A stretch of 64,000 bases of DNA from Rhizobium aethiopicum. Lineage in GTDB: Bacteria; Pseudomonadota; Alphaproteobacteria; Rhizobiales; Rhizobiaceae. Of the stretch, positions 45,872 to 57,300 are shown one piece after another. Location: the NCBI RefSeq assembly GCF_900094625.1, contig NZ_FMAJ01000014.1:85091-149090 (forward strand). The letters run 5' to 3'. A model generated the notes under the pieces. The model did not search any database. It saw nothing but the letters and a program-made list of their open reading frames with translations, and was not told the origin of the DNA. Both the position numbers and the translations under genes were made by a program. Within the stretch, counting starts at the first letter, position 1. Each line of letters opens with the position of its first letter.

Positions 45872-46969
45872 ATGAGGTCAACCATCGCAACCGTGACGGC
45901 CGTCGCCATCGCCGCGCTCCTCGCCGCCGCGCCGGCCGTTGCGCAGGAGCGCGTCGTCAACGTCTACAACTGGTCGGATTATATCGACGACAGCATCCTT
46001 GCCGATTTCACCAAGGAAACCGGCATCAAGGTCGTCTACGACACGTTCGATTCGAACGAGACCGTGGAAACCAAGCTGCTTGCCGGCGGCACCGGTTATG
46101 ATGTCGTCGTTCCCACGGCGGACTTCCTGCAGCGTCAGATCCAGGCCGGCGTCTTCCAGAAACTCGACAAGTCGAAGCTGCCGAACCTTTCCAACATGTG
46201 GGACGTGATCCAGCAGCGCACCGCCGCCTACGATCCGGGCAATGAATACGCCGTCGATTACATGTGGGGCACCGATGGTATCGGCTACAACGTCAAAAAG
46301 GTCGCTGAAATACTCGGGCCTGATGTCAAGCCCGGTCTCGAAGTGATTTTCGATCCGAAGGTCGCCGAAAAATTCAAGGACTGCGGCATCTACGTGCTCG
46401 ACACGCCGAAGGATGTCATGACCACGGCGCTGCGCTATCTCGGGCTCGACCCGAACTCCACCAAGGCCGAGGATTTCAAGGAGGTCGAGGAACTGCTGAC
46501 GGCTGTGCGCCCCTACATCCGCAAGTTCCACTCCTCCGAATACATCAACGCCCTTGCCAACGGCGATATCTGCATCGCCTTCGGCTATTCCGGCGACATG
46601 CTGCAGGCCCGCGACCGCGCGGCCGAAGCCAAGAACGGCGTCGAGGTCAACTATTCGATCCCCACCCAGGGCGCCCAGATGTGGTTCGACATGATGGCGA
46701 TCCCCGCCGATGCCAAGCATGTGGCCGAAGCACATGAATTCGTGAATTACATGATGCGGCCTGAGGTCATCGCCAAGGCAAGCGACCACACCTTCTATGC
46801 CAACGGCAACAAGGCTTCGCAGCAGTTCGTCAGCAAGGAAGTGCTGGAGGATCCGGCAGTCTATCCGACGGAAGAGGTGATGAAGAACCTCTTCACCGTC
46901 AAGCCGTGGGATCCGAAGACCCAGCGCACGGCGACGCGAATCTGGACGAAGGTCGTCACCGGCCAGTAA
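45872..46969 (+). CDS. potF: Polyamine ABC transporter, substrate-binding protein PotF
   Basis: The 365-residue protein has a signal peptide (MRSTIATVTAVAIAALLAAA, cleavage near AVA-QE) and the PotD/PotF core: VVNVYNWSDYIDDSILADFT, then VVYDTFDSNETVETKL, and TPKDVMTTALRYLG and WFDMMAIPADAKH. The Trp-Ser-Asp-Tyr pattern contributes to the polyamine pocket. It binds putrescine or spermidine in the periplasm for PotGHI. AGGAG lies 7-11 bases before the ATG. Confidence 0.92.
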   Translation: MRSTIATVTAVAIAALLAAAPAVAQERVVNVYNWSDYIDDSILADFTKETGIKVVYDTFDSNETVETKLLAGGTGYDVVVPTADFLQRQIQAGVFQKLDKSKLPNLSNMWDVIQQRTAAYDPGNEYAVDYMWGTDGIGYNVKKVAEILGPDVKPGLEVIFDPKVAEKFKDCGIYVLDTPKDVMTTALRYLGLDPNSTKAEDFKEVEELLTAVRPYIRKFHSSEYINALANGDICIAFGYSGDMLQARDRAAEAKNGVEVNYSIPTQGAQMWFDMMAIPADAKHVAEAHEFVNYMMRPEVIAKASDHTFYANGNKASQQFVSKEVLEDPAVYPTEEVMKNLFTVKPWDPKTQRTATRIWTKVVTGQ

Positions 46970-46977
46970 GTAATGCC

Positions 46978-47007
46978 AGGCCCGGACGGAAACGTCCGGG
47001 CCTTTCA
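46978..47007 (+). terminator. Attenuating hairpin between potF and potG
   Basis: A perfect 11-bp stem AGGCCCGGACG / CGTCCGGGCCT with a GAAA loop is followed by TTCAATT, 9 bases after the potF stop. A partial terminator here would give more binding protein than transporter, as with the hairpin in aglE-aglF. Confidence 0.68.
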
Positions 47008-47063
47008 ATTACCGGCCGGGGGTTGGGGGAGCCCGGCCGAATTTTGTATTTTCGGGGAATATT

Positions 47064-48206
47064 ATGAAATCTTTGGGCAATATCCGCCGCGCTTTCGCAC
47101 CCTGGACCGACCCGTCTGCAAAACCGTTCATAGCTTTCAAGAATGTCACCAAGCGCTTCGGCGATTTTACTGCCGTCGATGATCTGTCGCTCGATATTTA
47201 TCACCGCGAGTTCTTCGCGCTGCTCGGCGCGTCCGGTTGCGGCAAGTCGACGCTTCTGCGCATGCTCGCCGGCTTCGAGCAGCCGACCTCCGGCGAAATC
47301 ATCCTTGATGGCACCGATCTCGCCGGCACGCCGCCCTACAAGCGGCCGGTCAACATGATGTTCCAGTCCTACGCGCTTTTTCCGCATATGAGCGTCGAGA
47401 AGAATATCGCCTTCGGATTGAAGCAGGACAACATGCCGAAGGACGAAATCGCCGAACGCGTGAGGCAGATGCTGAAGCTCGTAAAGCTCGAGCAGTTTGC
47501 CTCGCGCAAACCGAACCAGCTCTCCGGCGGCCAGCGCCAGCGCGTCGCGCTCGCCCGTTCGCTCGCCAAACGCCCGAAAGTGCTGCTGCTCGATGAACCG
47601 CTCGGCGCGCTCGACAAGAAGCTGCGCGAGGAAACCCAGTTCGAATTGATGGACCTGCAGCAGAGCCTCGGCCTCACCTTCGTCGTGGTCACCCACGACC
47701 AGGAAGAGGCGATGACCATGGCCGACCGCATCGCGGTCATGAGCCACGGCAAGGTGGTGCAGGTGGCAACGCCGGGCGAAATTTACGAGGCGCCGAATTC
47801 CCGCTTCGTGGCCGACTTCATCGGCGACGTGAACATCTTCGACGGCAAGGTGACGACATCAGGAAACGGCGCAGTCGAAATATCGGTCGAAACCGGCCTC
47901 ACGATCCGGACTGCCGCCATCGACGCGCCGGCGATCGGCAATACGGTCGGTTTTGCCATTCGCCCGGAGAAGATCCGCGTGACGCGCGCAGCACCGGCGA
48001 ACGCCTCGGTCAACGCGGCCAAGGGTGAAATCTGGGACATCGCCTATCTCGGCGACATGACCGTTTTCCACATCAAGCTGCCGAGCGGCAAATTTGTCAG
48101 AGCCTCGTCCCTGAACGCACAGCGTTCCGTCGAGGACCCCTTCACCTACGATCAGGACGTCTGGGTCTCCTTCGATGAGGATGGCGGCGTGCTGCTGAAG
48201 GACTGA
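47064..48206 (+). CDS. potG: Polyamine ABC transporter ATP-binding protein PotG
   Basis: The 380-residue protein has Walker A GASGCGKST, Q-loop MMFQSYALFPHM, signature LSGGQRQR, Walker B VLLLDEPLGALD and a C-terminal TOBE domain (FAIRPEKIRVTR). The N-terminal extension of ~25 residues before FKNVTKRFGDF is usual for PotG. It supplies ATP energy for PotHI. It is 94 bases after potF and 4 bases before potH. Confidence 0.93.
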   Translation: MKSLGNIRRAFAPWTDPSAKPFIAFKNVTKRFGDFTAVDDLSLDIYHREFFALLGASGCGKSTLLRMLAGFEQPTSGEIILDGTDLAGTPPYKRPVNMMFQSYALFPHMSVEKNIAFGLKQDNMPKDEIAERVRQMLKLVKLEQFASRKPNQLSGGQRQRVALARSLAKRPKVLLLDEPLGALDKKLREETQFELMDLQQSLGLTFVVVTHDQEEAMTMADRIAVMSHGKVVQVATPGEIYEAPNSRFVADFIGDVNIFDGKVTTSGNGAVEISVETGLTIRTAAIDAPAIGNTVGFAIRPEKIRVTRAAPANASVNAAKGEIWDIAYLGDMTVFHIKLPSGKFVRASSLNAQRSVEDPFTYDQDVWVSFDEDGGVLLKD

Positions 48207-48210
48207 AATC

Positions 48211-49122
48211 ATGGGAACGCTGGCATCACGCTTTTACAATCGCCTTGTCATCATCATCCCCTATGCTTGGCTGTTGCTCTTCTTTCTGGCGCCGTTCTTC
48301 ATCGTCTTCCGCATCTCGCTGTCGACCACGGCAATCGCCATCCCGCCCTATGAGCCGGTCTTTTCATTTGCCGATGGCTGGAGCGGTTTCTGGAGCAAGG
48401 TAGCGACCTTCTCCTGGGACAATTACAGCTATCTCGTCGACGACCCGCTCTACTTCAACGCATATCTGTCGAGCGTCATCATTGCTGCGATTTCGACCTT
48501 CCTGATGCTGCTGATCGCCTATCCGATTGCCTACGGCATGGCCCAGGCGCCGCGCGGCATCCGCCCGACGCTTTTGATGCTCGTCATCCTGCCGTTCTGG
48601 ACGAGCTTCCTGATCCGCGTCTATTCCTGGATTGCCATCCTGAAGCCCGAAGGGCTGCTGAACCAGCTTCTCCTGTCGCTGCATGTCATCGACAGCCCGC
48701 TGATCATTCTCAATACCACAACCGCCGTCTATATCGGCATCGTTTATTCCTATCTGCCCTTCATGGTGCTGCCGCTCTATTCGGCGCTCGAAAAGATGGA
48801 CGGCACGCTGATCGAGGCGGCGCAGGATCTCGGCTGTACGCCGATCCAGGCCTTCTGGCGCGTCACCTTTCCGCTGTCGATCCCCGGGGTGGTTGCCGGC
48901 TGCATGCTGGTCTTCATCCCTGCCGTCGGCGAGTTCGTCATTCCCGACCTTCTCGGCGGCTCGCAGACGCTGATGATCGGCAAGACGCTCTGGAACGAAT
49001 TCAATGCCAACAGAGACTGGCCGGTCTCCTCGGCGGTCGCAACCATCCTGCTCATGATCCTGGTGATCCCGATCGTCTTTTTCCAGAATGCACAGGCCAA
49101 GGCCGAAGAGCGGGGGAGATAG
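48211..49122 (+). CDS. potH: Polyamine ABC transporter permease PotH
   Basis: The 303-residue protein has about six membrane helices and an EAA loop LIEAAQDLGCTPIQAFWRVTFP. The FWTSFLIRVYSWIAIL segment is typical of PotH/PotB. The stretch after the first helix is long (about 40 residues), as in this family. It is translated 4 bases after potG and pairs with PotI. Confidence 0.93.
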   Translation: MGTLASRFYNRLVIIIPYAWLLLFFLAPFFIVFRISLSTTAIAIPPYEPVFSFADGWSGFWSKVATFSWDNYSYLVDDPLYFNAYLSSVIIAAISTFLMLLIAYPIAYGMAQAPRGIRPTLLMLVILPFWTSFLIRVYSWIAILKPEGLLNQLLLSLHVIDSPLIILNTTTAVYIGIVYSYLPFMVLPLYSALEKMDGTLIEAAQDLGCTPIQAFWRVTFPLSIPGVVAGCMLVFIPAVGEFVIPDLLGGSQTLMIGKTLWNEFNANRDWPVSSAVATILLMILVIPIVFFQNAQAKAEERGR

Positions 49123-49125
49123 GCG

Positions 49126-49944
49126 ATGTTGCGATGGACCCGTTTCAACATCATCTCCGTCGTGCTCGGCTTTGCCTTCCTCTATCTGCCGATCGTGCTG
49201 CTGGTGGTCTTTTCCTTCAACGAATCGAAGCTCGTCACCGTCTGGGGCGGCTTTTCCACCAAATGGTATGTCTCCCTGCTGTCGAACCAGGCCCTGCTCG
49301 ATGCCGCCTGGGTGACGATCCGTGTCGGATTGCTGTCGGCCACGTTTGCGACCATCCTCGGCACGATGGCGGCGCTGACGCTGGTGCGTTACACGCGCTT
49401 CCGCGGCCGCATGCTCTTCTCGGGCATGGTCTATGCGCCGCTCGTCATGCCCGAAGTGATCACCGGCCTGTCGCTGCTGCTGCTCTTCGTGGCGATCGGC
49501 TTCGACCGCGGCTTCTGGACGATCACGCTGGCGCATACGACGCTGACCATGTGTTTCGTCGCCGTCGTCGTGCAGTCGCGGCTCTTAAGCTTCGATCAGT
49601 CGATCGAGGAGGCGGCTCAGGATCTGGGCGCGCCGCCGGTGCGGACCTTCTTCGAGATCACGCTGCCGATCATCTCGCCGGCGGTCTTTTCCGGCTGGAT
49701 CCTGGCTTTCACGCTGTCGCTCGACGACCTCGTAATTGCAAGCTTCACCTCCGGCCCCGGCGCAACCACGCTGCCGATGAAGATCTATAGCCAGGTGCGC
49801 CTCGGGGTGACGCCTGAGATCAATGCGATCTGCACGATCCTGATCGCCATCGTCGCTGTCGGCGTGATCTGCGCATCCGTCATCACCAAGCGGCGCGAAG
49901 TGCAGCGCGAGCGCGACGAGCGCGCGGCCGCCGCCGTCGCCTGA
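49126..49944 (+). CDS. potI: Polyamine ABC transporter permease PotI
   Basis: The 272-residue protein has about six membrane helices and an EAA loop SIEEAAQDLGAPPVRTFFEITLP, with VLVVFSFNESK-type start and SLDDLVIASFTSGPGATTLP near the end, as in PotI/PotC. It is the last gene of potFGHI. The AsmA-like gene on the other strand ends 11 bases away. Confidence 0.93.
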   Translation: MLRWTRFNIISVVLGFAFLYLPIVLLVVFSFNESKLVTVWGGFSTKWYVSLLSNQALLDAAWVTIRVGLLSATFATILGTMAALTLVRYTRFRGRMLFSGMVYAPLVMPEVITGLSLLLLFVAIGFDRGFWTITLAHTTLTMCFVAVVVQSRLLSFDQSIEEAAQDLGAPPVRTFFEITLPIISPAVFSGWILAFTLSLDDLVIASFTSGPGATTLPMKIYSQVRLGVTPEINAICTILIAIVAVGVICASVITKRREVQRERDERAAAAVA

Positions 49945-49955
49945 CCGGGAAGGCT

Positions 49956-51848
49956 TCACGGCCCGTGGGGTGTGCCGCCAAAAAGCGGAACCGGCGAGAA
50001 GACCGGGTTCGGCCAGGAGCCGCCGACAAAGAACGGCAGAAGCGGCAGCTCCGCCGCCTTGGCCGGATCGGTCGCCTCCAGTGATCCGGACAGCGCCAGT
50101 CCGTTCGACTGATAGGTGATGACGCCGGAAAGCGTCAGCGTCTGCGCCGGTCCGGCGATATGGGCGTCGTGGATCTCGGCTGAACCGTTGGCAAAATCAG
50201 CCTGAAGGTCCAGTCGGTTGAAGCTGAAGGCACCGCCTGCTGCCGCGCTCAGCGGGAAGAACGGCTTTTCGGCGGCTTGCGTCCTGAGCGCGCCGGCATC
50301 GATGCCGGGGATCGTTCCCTCTTTCGTCCAGAAGTGCAGCTTGCCGCTGACGTCGGCAGGACCGGTCGTCCAGATCGCTTTCGGCGACTGCAGGTCGAGA
50401 TCGAGCGATCCCGTCGCAAGCGGCAGCGGCCCCTTGAGCTGCAGGCGTTCGGCAAGGCCCGCGAAGTCGGCATCGCGGATCGACAGCCGCAGCTTGCCGC
50501 CGCCGTCGAAATCGCGCCGGGTCGCTTCCAGATGCGCGGTCATCTGGCCGCCTTCGAAGCCGCTGTCACCGATATCGAATTTCGCCTCGCCGCCGGTCAC
50601 GATCATGCTGGCACCGACGTCGGAAAGCTCGAAGCGGCCCATCTCAGCGCGCCGCGCCGAAAGCCTGACGTCGACGTCGAGCAGCTGCAGCGGTTCGCTG
50701 ATTCCGTTGGAGATTTCCTCCGCCTCGCCGGCTGCCAGTCTCAGCGCGAAGGCGTCGAGGAACGGCTTGAGGTTCATCCGGTCGAAGGCGAGCGTGCCGC
50801 CGATCTTCGGCCGTTTGCCGGCACCAGTCGAGAGGTCCATCACGCCGGTGGCGCTCGCCTCGTTCAGCGAGAGGCTGAGATCGTTGAAACGCAGCCCGCT
50901 GCCCGACGACATGATGTCAGATTCCAGCGAGGCGCTCTTCAGCGTCCCGACGCCGGGGATCGATCTGCCCGACCATGCCAGAAGCGCCGGCACATCGGGA
51001 ATGCTGACAGCGATATTGCCGGAAAGGGCCGAAAGGCTGGCGATGCTGGCGATCCCCTGGAAACGGGCCGTCAGCAGGTTTGACGTCAGCGATGTCCGCG
51101 TCTCGGCGCTCTTGCCGGCAAAGGCGAGCAGCGGCTGGCGCGAGGCGAAATCGACCTTCAGGTCCACGCCGTTGATACGGGCGATGACGACGGCCGAGAT
51201 CGCGCCCGAGAGCCGCGGCCAGGCGATGTCGGCCGTGACGCTGTCGAAATGGAAGGTCTTGGCGTTCTTGATGTCGGTAACGGCTAGCGTGCCGTCCTCA
51301 ACGGTCACCGCACCGATCTCGGCATCGAGAGCGGGATCGAGCACCTCCGCGCCGTTTTCGTAGCGCACGCCGCTGATCGCGCGGGCAAGCAGGCCGGCAT
51401 AACTCCAGTCGATGAGGCCGTTTTCGTCACGCGTCAAAGCCAGACTGGGCCGCAGCAGATGGAATTCGTGGAAGCTCGTCCGGCCTCTCAGCGCATCGAT
51501 GAGGCTGAAATCGGCCGACAGGCTTTCAATGCTGCCGAGCAGCTTGTCGCCGCTTTCGCGCGGCTGGCGGATGGTGACCTGGTTAAGCGTAATGCGCGGC
51601 GTCGGCCAGAATTCGAGTACCGGATTGCCCGCGATCTCGGCATGATAACCCGTCCATTTCGACAGCGCATCCTCGATGCCGGAGCGCACGAAGCCGGTCG
51701 TGATGAGATAGGGCGCAGCGACCCTGAGAGCCACAAACAGCGCCAGCGCGATCAGCAGAAACAGCGTCGAGACGCGGGCGAAGGCCGGAAGCCAGCGCGA
51801 AACGGGTCCGATCTTCCTGCGCCACCTGCGATGTCTAGACGTGCCCAT
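49956..51848 (-). CDS. AsmA-family protein (envelope biogenesis)
   Basis: The ATG at 51848 follows GGAG and begins a basic segment, then one membrane helix (about 22-43). An upstream extension of 55 codons covers a repeat element and is rejected. The 630 residues show an AsmA N-terminal domain (GYHAEIAGNPVLEFWPTPRI, then LNQVTIRQP) and a C-terminal AsmA_2 part with repeating beta-strand pattern. AsmA-like proteins affect lipid transport to the outer membrane. No partner gene is nearby; acetoacetyl-CoA synthetase is divergent. Confidence 0.82.
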   Translation of the reverse strand: MGTSRHRRWRRKIGPVSRWLPAFARVSTLFLLIALALFVALRVAAPYLITTGFVRSGIEDALSKWTGYHAEIAGNPVLEFWPTPRITLNQVTIRQPRESGDKLLGSIESLSADFSLIDALRGRTSFHEFHLLRPSLALTRDENGLIDWSYAGLLARAISGVRYENGAEVLDPALDAEIGAVTVEDGTLAVTDIKNAKTFHFDSVTADIAWPRLSGAISAVVIARINGVDLKVDFASRQPLLAFAGKSAETRTSLTSNLLTARFQGIASIASLSALSGNIAVSIPDVPALLAWSGRSIPGVGTLKSASLESDIMSSGSGLRFNDLSLSLNEASATGVMDLSTGAGKRPKIGGTLAFDRMNLKPFLDAFALRLAAGEAEEISNGISEPLQLLDVDVRLSARRAEMGRFELSDVGASMIVTGGEAKFDIGDSGFEGGQMTAHLEATRRDFDGGGKLRLSIRDADFAGLAERLQLKGPLPLATGSLDLDLQSPKAIWTTGPADVSGKLHFWTKEGTIPGIDAGALRTQAAEKPFFPLSAAAGGAFSFNRLDLQADFANGSAEIHDAHIAGPAQTLTLSGVITYQSNGLALSGSLEATDPAKAAELPLLPFFVGGSWPNPVFSPVPLFGGTPHGP

Positions 51849-51889
51849 GATCTCCGCCGGTAATTCGCGGGTTTTCCCGCGCCGATTTC

Positions 51890-51985
51890 GCCCGATATAT
51901 GAAATATCGGGCCTATGCAAATCTAATGCATGTCGCCCGGACGTGTGCAGCGGTTCCGGGATAACGGCATGCATAAAGCAAAGAG
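51890..51985. repeat. Hairpin and RIME-like element in the AsmA/acetoacetyl-CoA synthetase gap
   Basis: A 9-bp inverted repeat GCCCGATAT / ATATCGGGC (51890-51912) is followed by CTAATGCATGTCGCCCGG, GTGTGCAGCGGTTCCGGG and GGCATGCATAAAGCAAAG. The latter blocks correspond in order to the element at 15170-15272, a recognised type of rhizobial repeat. It lies in the promoter region shared by the two divergent genes. Confidence 0.6.
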
Positions 51986-52104
51986 CCGGATCGTGGCGCA
52001 TGAATAGTTCCATGCGAGGCGGTTTATAGGTTTAGGATCGGGCGGCTGCGCGCTTTATATTGCAAGGCAGCTTGATAAGGGGCGCCATTGGGGAGGAGGA
52101 GTGA

Positions 52105-54057
<1,953 letters not shown>

Positions 54058-54059
54058 TA

Positions 54060-54262
54060 AGGAATCGTAAACTATAAGCTTTCACCATTCAGCAATCCCC
54101 TGTCATCGAAACCTTTCGTTAAGAAACCTTCGTCAAAGGTGAAACAACTTGGGGGCCGCACATGAACGAGGCGGTCTGAAGCCTGCGGGCTTACGAAACA
54201 TGACGTTGATCGACTGAGCTCTTGTTGAACAGCACCCATTCAAGGCAGCCTCTGGCTGCCTT
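54060..54262 (+). ncRNA. Candidate small RNA or long 3' leader ending at a strong terminator
   Basis: About 200 bases after the acetoacetyl-CoA synthetase stop hold no gene apart from a five-codon frame (ATG at 54163, MNEAV). They include short hairpins (ACCTT/AAGGT near 54125-54140, AGCCTGCGGGCTTA at 54179-54193) and end at a strong terminator. The structured, gene-free sequence with its own terminator fits a small RNA; a long 3' UTR is equally possible. A promoter could not be identified. Confidence 0.4.
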
Positions 54263-54270
54263 TTTTTTGC
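54242..54270 (+). terminator. Strong rho-independent terminator
   Basis: AAGGCAGCC-TCT-GGCTGCCTT, a perfect 9-bp stem, runs into TTTTTT. It ends transcription from the + strand, about 190 bases after the acetoacetyl-CoA synthetase stop, and lies just before the converging sensor-kinase gene. Confidence 0.85.
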
Positions 54271-54313
54271 TTGCCGTGCACCGCGTTTCAGACGGCTCCG
54301 CCCCGTTGATCGA

Positions 54314-57300
54314 TCAGCCAGCCAGCACGCGTTGCGAGGGGAAGGTGATTTCGACGAGCGTGCCTTCGTTCGGCGCCGAATTGATCGAGAATGTCGCCCG
54401 GTTGGCATCCACCATCGCCTTGGTCAGCGGCAGGCCGAGCCCGGTGCCGTCGCCGCGATGGCGTGACTGGGTCGAGGAGACCTGGCGGAACGGCTTCATC
54501 GCGTGGTCGAGCTCGGCGCGCGTCATACCGATGCCGGTATCGCGGACCCTCAACACCACGCTGCCATTCGCCTCGTAGGAGGTGGAAACGACGATCTGCC
54601 CGCCAGACGGGGTGAAGCGGATGGCGTTCGACAGGATGTTGAGCGCGATCTGCTTGATCGAGCGCAGATCGGCCACGACCTCGGGCACCGAGTGCGACAG
54701 CGCCGTGCGGATGATGACGCGCTGGCCGTTCGCCTGCGGCTGGACGAGGGCGACGGCCTCCGAGACTGCCTCGTTGAGGCCGACGGCGGCGAAGTCAAGA
54801 TCCATCTCGCCCGCTTCGATCTTCGAAATATCGAGGAGATCGTTGACAATATCGAGGACGTGACGGCCGGAGCGGCCGATGTCGTTGGCATATTCGATGT
54901 AACGGGGATGACCGATCGGACCGAAGCGCTCGCCCGCCATCATGTCTGAGAAGCCGATGATGGCGTTGAGCGGCGTGCGGATTTCGTGGCTGACGCGCGC
55001 GAGGAAATCGGTCTTGTGGGCGTTGGCGGTTTCGGCCGCGCCCTTGGCGTTGCGCAGCTCATCCTCGGTGCGTTTCCACTGGGTGATATCGCGGATGACG
55101 GCGCAATAGCCGTTCGAGGAGGTAAGCCGGCCCATCGTCATGAACAGCGGCACGAAGCCGCCGCCGGCCTCGCGGCCGATCACTTCGCGCCCGTCGTTCA
55201 GCACGCTTGCGACGCCGTGGCCGGAGAGCCCGTTCAGATAGTCGAGGACCGCCTTCTGGCTCTCATGGGCAAACAGCATGACGAAGGGTTTGCCGCGCGT
55301 CTCCTGCTCGTCGTAATTGAACAGCGCGCTCGCCGACCGGTTCATTGAACGAATGTCGCCCTCCGTGCCGATGACGACGACGCCGTCGGTCGCCGTTTCC
55401 AGGATCGAGCGCAATTCCTCTACCTCGACCTGAAGTTTGGCGACCTTCTCGACCATGCGCTCGGGACGCGCCTCGGAGCGGCCGCCTTCGCCGCGGCCAT
55501 CCTCCTTGCCCTCCACCGGCATCAGCGCCAGCATCAGGGCATTGGCATCTTCCCAGCGCACCGATTGCAGCCGCGCAGTCACCGGGGTCAGCCTGTCGTC
55601 GGCCTTGACCAGCATCATCGTGCCGGAACCGGCTGCCTTTTCCTCGAGATCGCGGCGCTGCAGCAGGGCTTCGATGCCGCCCACCTCGCGCAACGCGTCA
55701 AGCGAGTGGTAGCCCGTCAGCCGCATGAATTCGGGATTGGCATGGATCAGCGCATCGCCGACATGGATCAGCACTGCGACGGGAAGCTGGTCGACCGTTC
55801 CGGCCGAAAGCCCGTCGGTCATCTTCACGCGCGGCGGGATGAAACTTGTGAGAACCTCGATCTGGCTCACCGTCTCCACGAGCCCCTCCGTCGCCTCGTC
55901 CTCGCCGATGGCGGCGGGCTCTTCAGAGGCGCCGTCTTCGTCCAGCGCCTCGGCCGCGTTCTCGAAGATCGCTTCCTGCGGCGCCATCTCCTCGACGGGA
56001 GCTGTGTCGGCCGCACCGGCAACGGGCGTCTGGTCCGTGAATGTTTCCGGCTCCGCGCCTTCTTCGAAACCCGCCGTTTCCGTGGCGGTGGTTCCTGCCG
56101 GTGCCGGGGCGTCGGGCTCTTCCTTGCCGGCGCCGAAGGCTTCCAGGCGCTTGGCGATCTCGCGGAAATTCGCCTGTTCGGCGGCCGTCAACGCTGCGCC
56201 TGTGCTGTGCAGCTGCACGACCTTGTCGGTGAAACGGCGATTGGGCGCGTCCGCAATGCGAAGCGCCGGGGGCTCGTCTGCGGCATCGGCTGCCGCCGCT
56301 TCACCGGCGCCGTCATCGTTGCCGTCCCGCGATTCTTCGGCGGCGCTGTCGCGGGCAGGTGGCTCGAAGCCGGTCGCTTCGGGTGCCATCTCTTCGCTCT
56401 GCGGGTGGTCCTCGACTTCGTCCGCCAGGCTGGTTTCCGCCGGGGCCGCTTCGGGCGCAGCGTTAATGTCCTCTGCGGGTTCGGTGACAGCTTCGGCCGC
56501 CGGGCCGAGGCCTGCGGCATCATGGCCGATGCCGTTCGGGCCGAGCGTCAGGCCGAGCGCCAGCGGATCTTCCTGCGCGTCTGAAAGCCTGACGACGCCG
56601 AAGCCGCGGAAACCGTCGAAGTCGCGGTTGCGGGTGTAGGTCGGCAGGGCGGCGAGATCGACAGGAACAACGAGGCTGGTGCCTTCGATCGGCCAGAGGA
56701 TCGTCTTGCCCGACCACGTGTCGCGGCGGGCGAGCGCCTCGGAAATCTTGCCGTCAGGGTCGAGATTGAAGAGAGCGGCGATATCGCCGAAGGCAGAGCC
56801 GATGATGGCGGATGCATGCGGACCGACAGCCTCGGCAAATTCGTGGCTGACCTCATTGAACCGGCCCTCCGCATCAATCTTCCAGACGAAGCGCGTGGCG
56901 CGGCTGTTCGGCCTGAAGACGAAACCCGGTTCCGGCGCAAGCGACGGGGCAGGGGGCCCGTCGGAAGCTGCGGTTGTTAAGACGGCCGCCTCTTCGCGAA
57001 CGGCTTCCGGCGCTTCATCGACCGGCATTCGGTCGATCTCCACAGGTGTTTCCACCATCACGCTTGCTTCCGCCGTCTCGTCGGAATGGCTTGCGGTGTC
57101 GTCGGCGGGCTCGTCTACCTCATCCATGCGGTTCTTGGTCGCGCCGTCATCGTTCTCCGAGGCTTCGTCCGCGGCCGGATTCTCGTCCGCAAGCGCCGCC
57201 TCTGCGGATGTGAGAGCCGCTTCGGCCGGCTGTTCCCGGTCGTCGGCGGTCTCCTCCAGCTCCTCGACCTCTTCGATCCCCGAGACCGCATCGACGATCT

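Noticed and set aside
51849..52013. Upstream 55-codon extension of the AsmA-like gene
   Set aside because: It covers a rhizobial repeat and a hairpin, and the ATG at 51848 has a better ribosome-binding site and directly precedes the basic and membrane segments.
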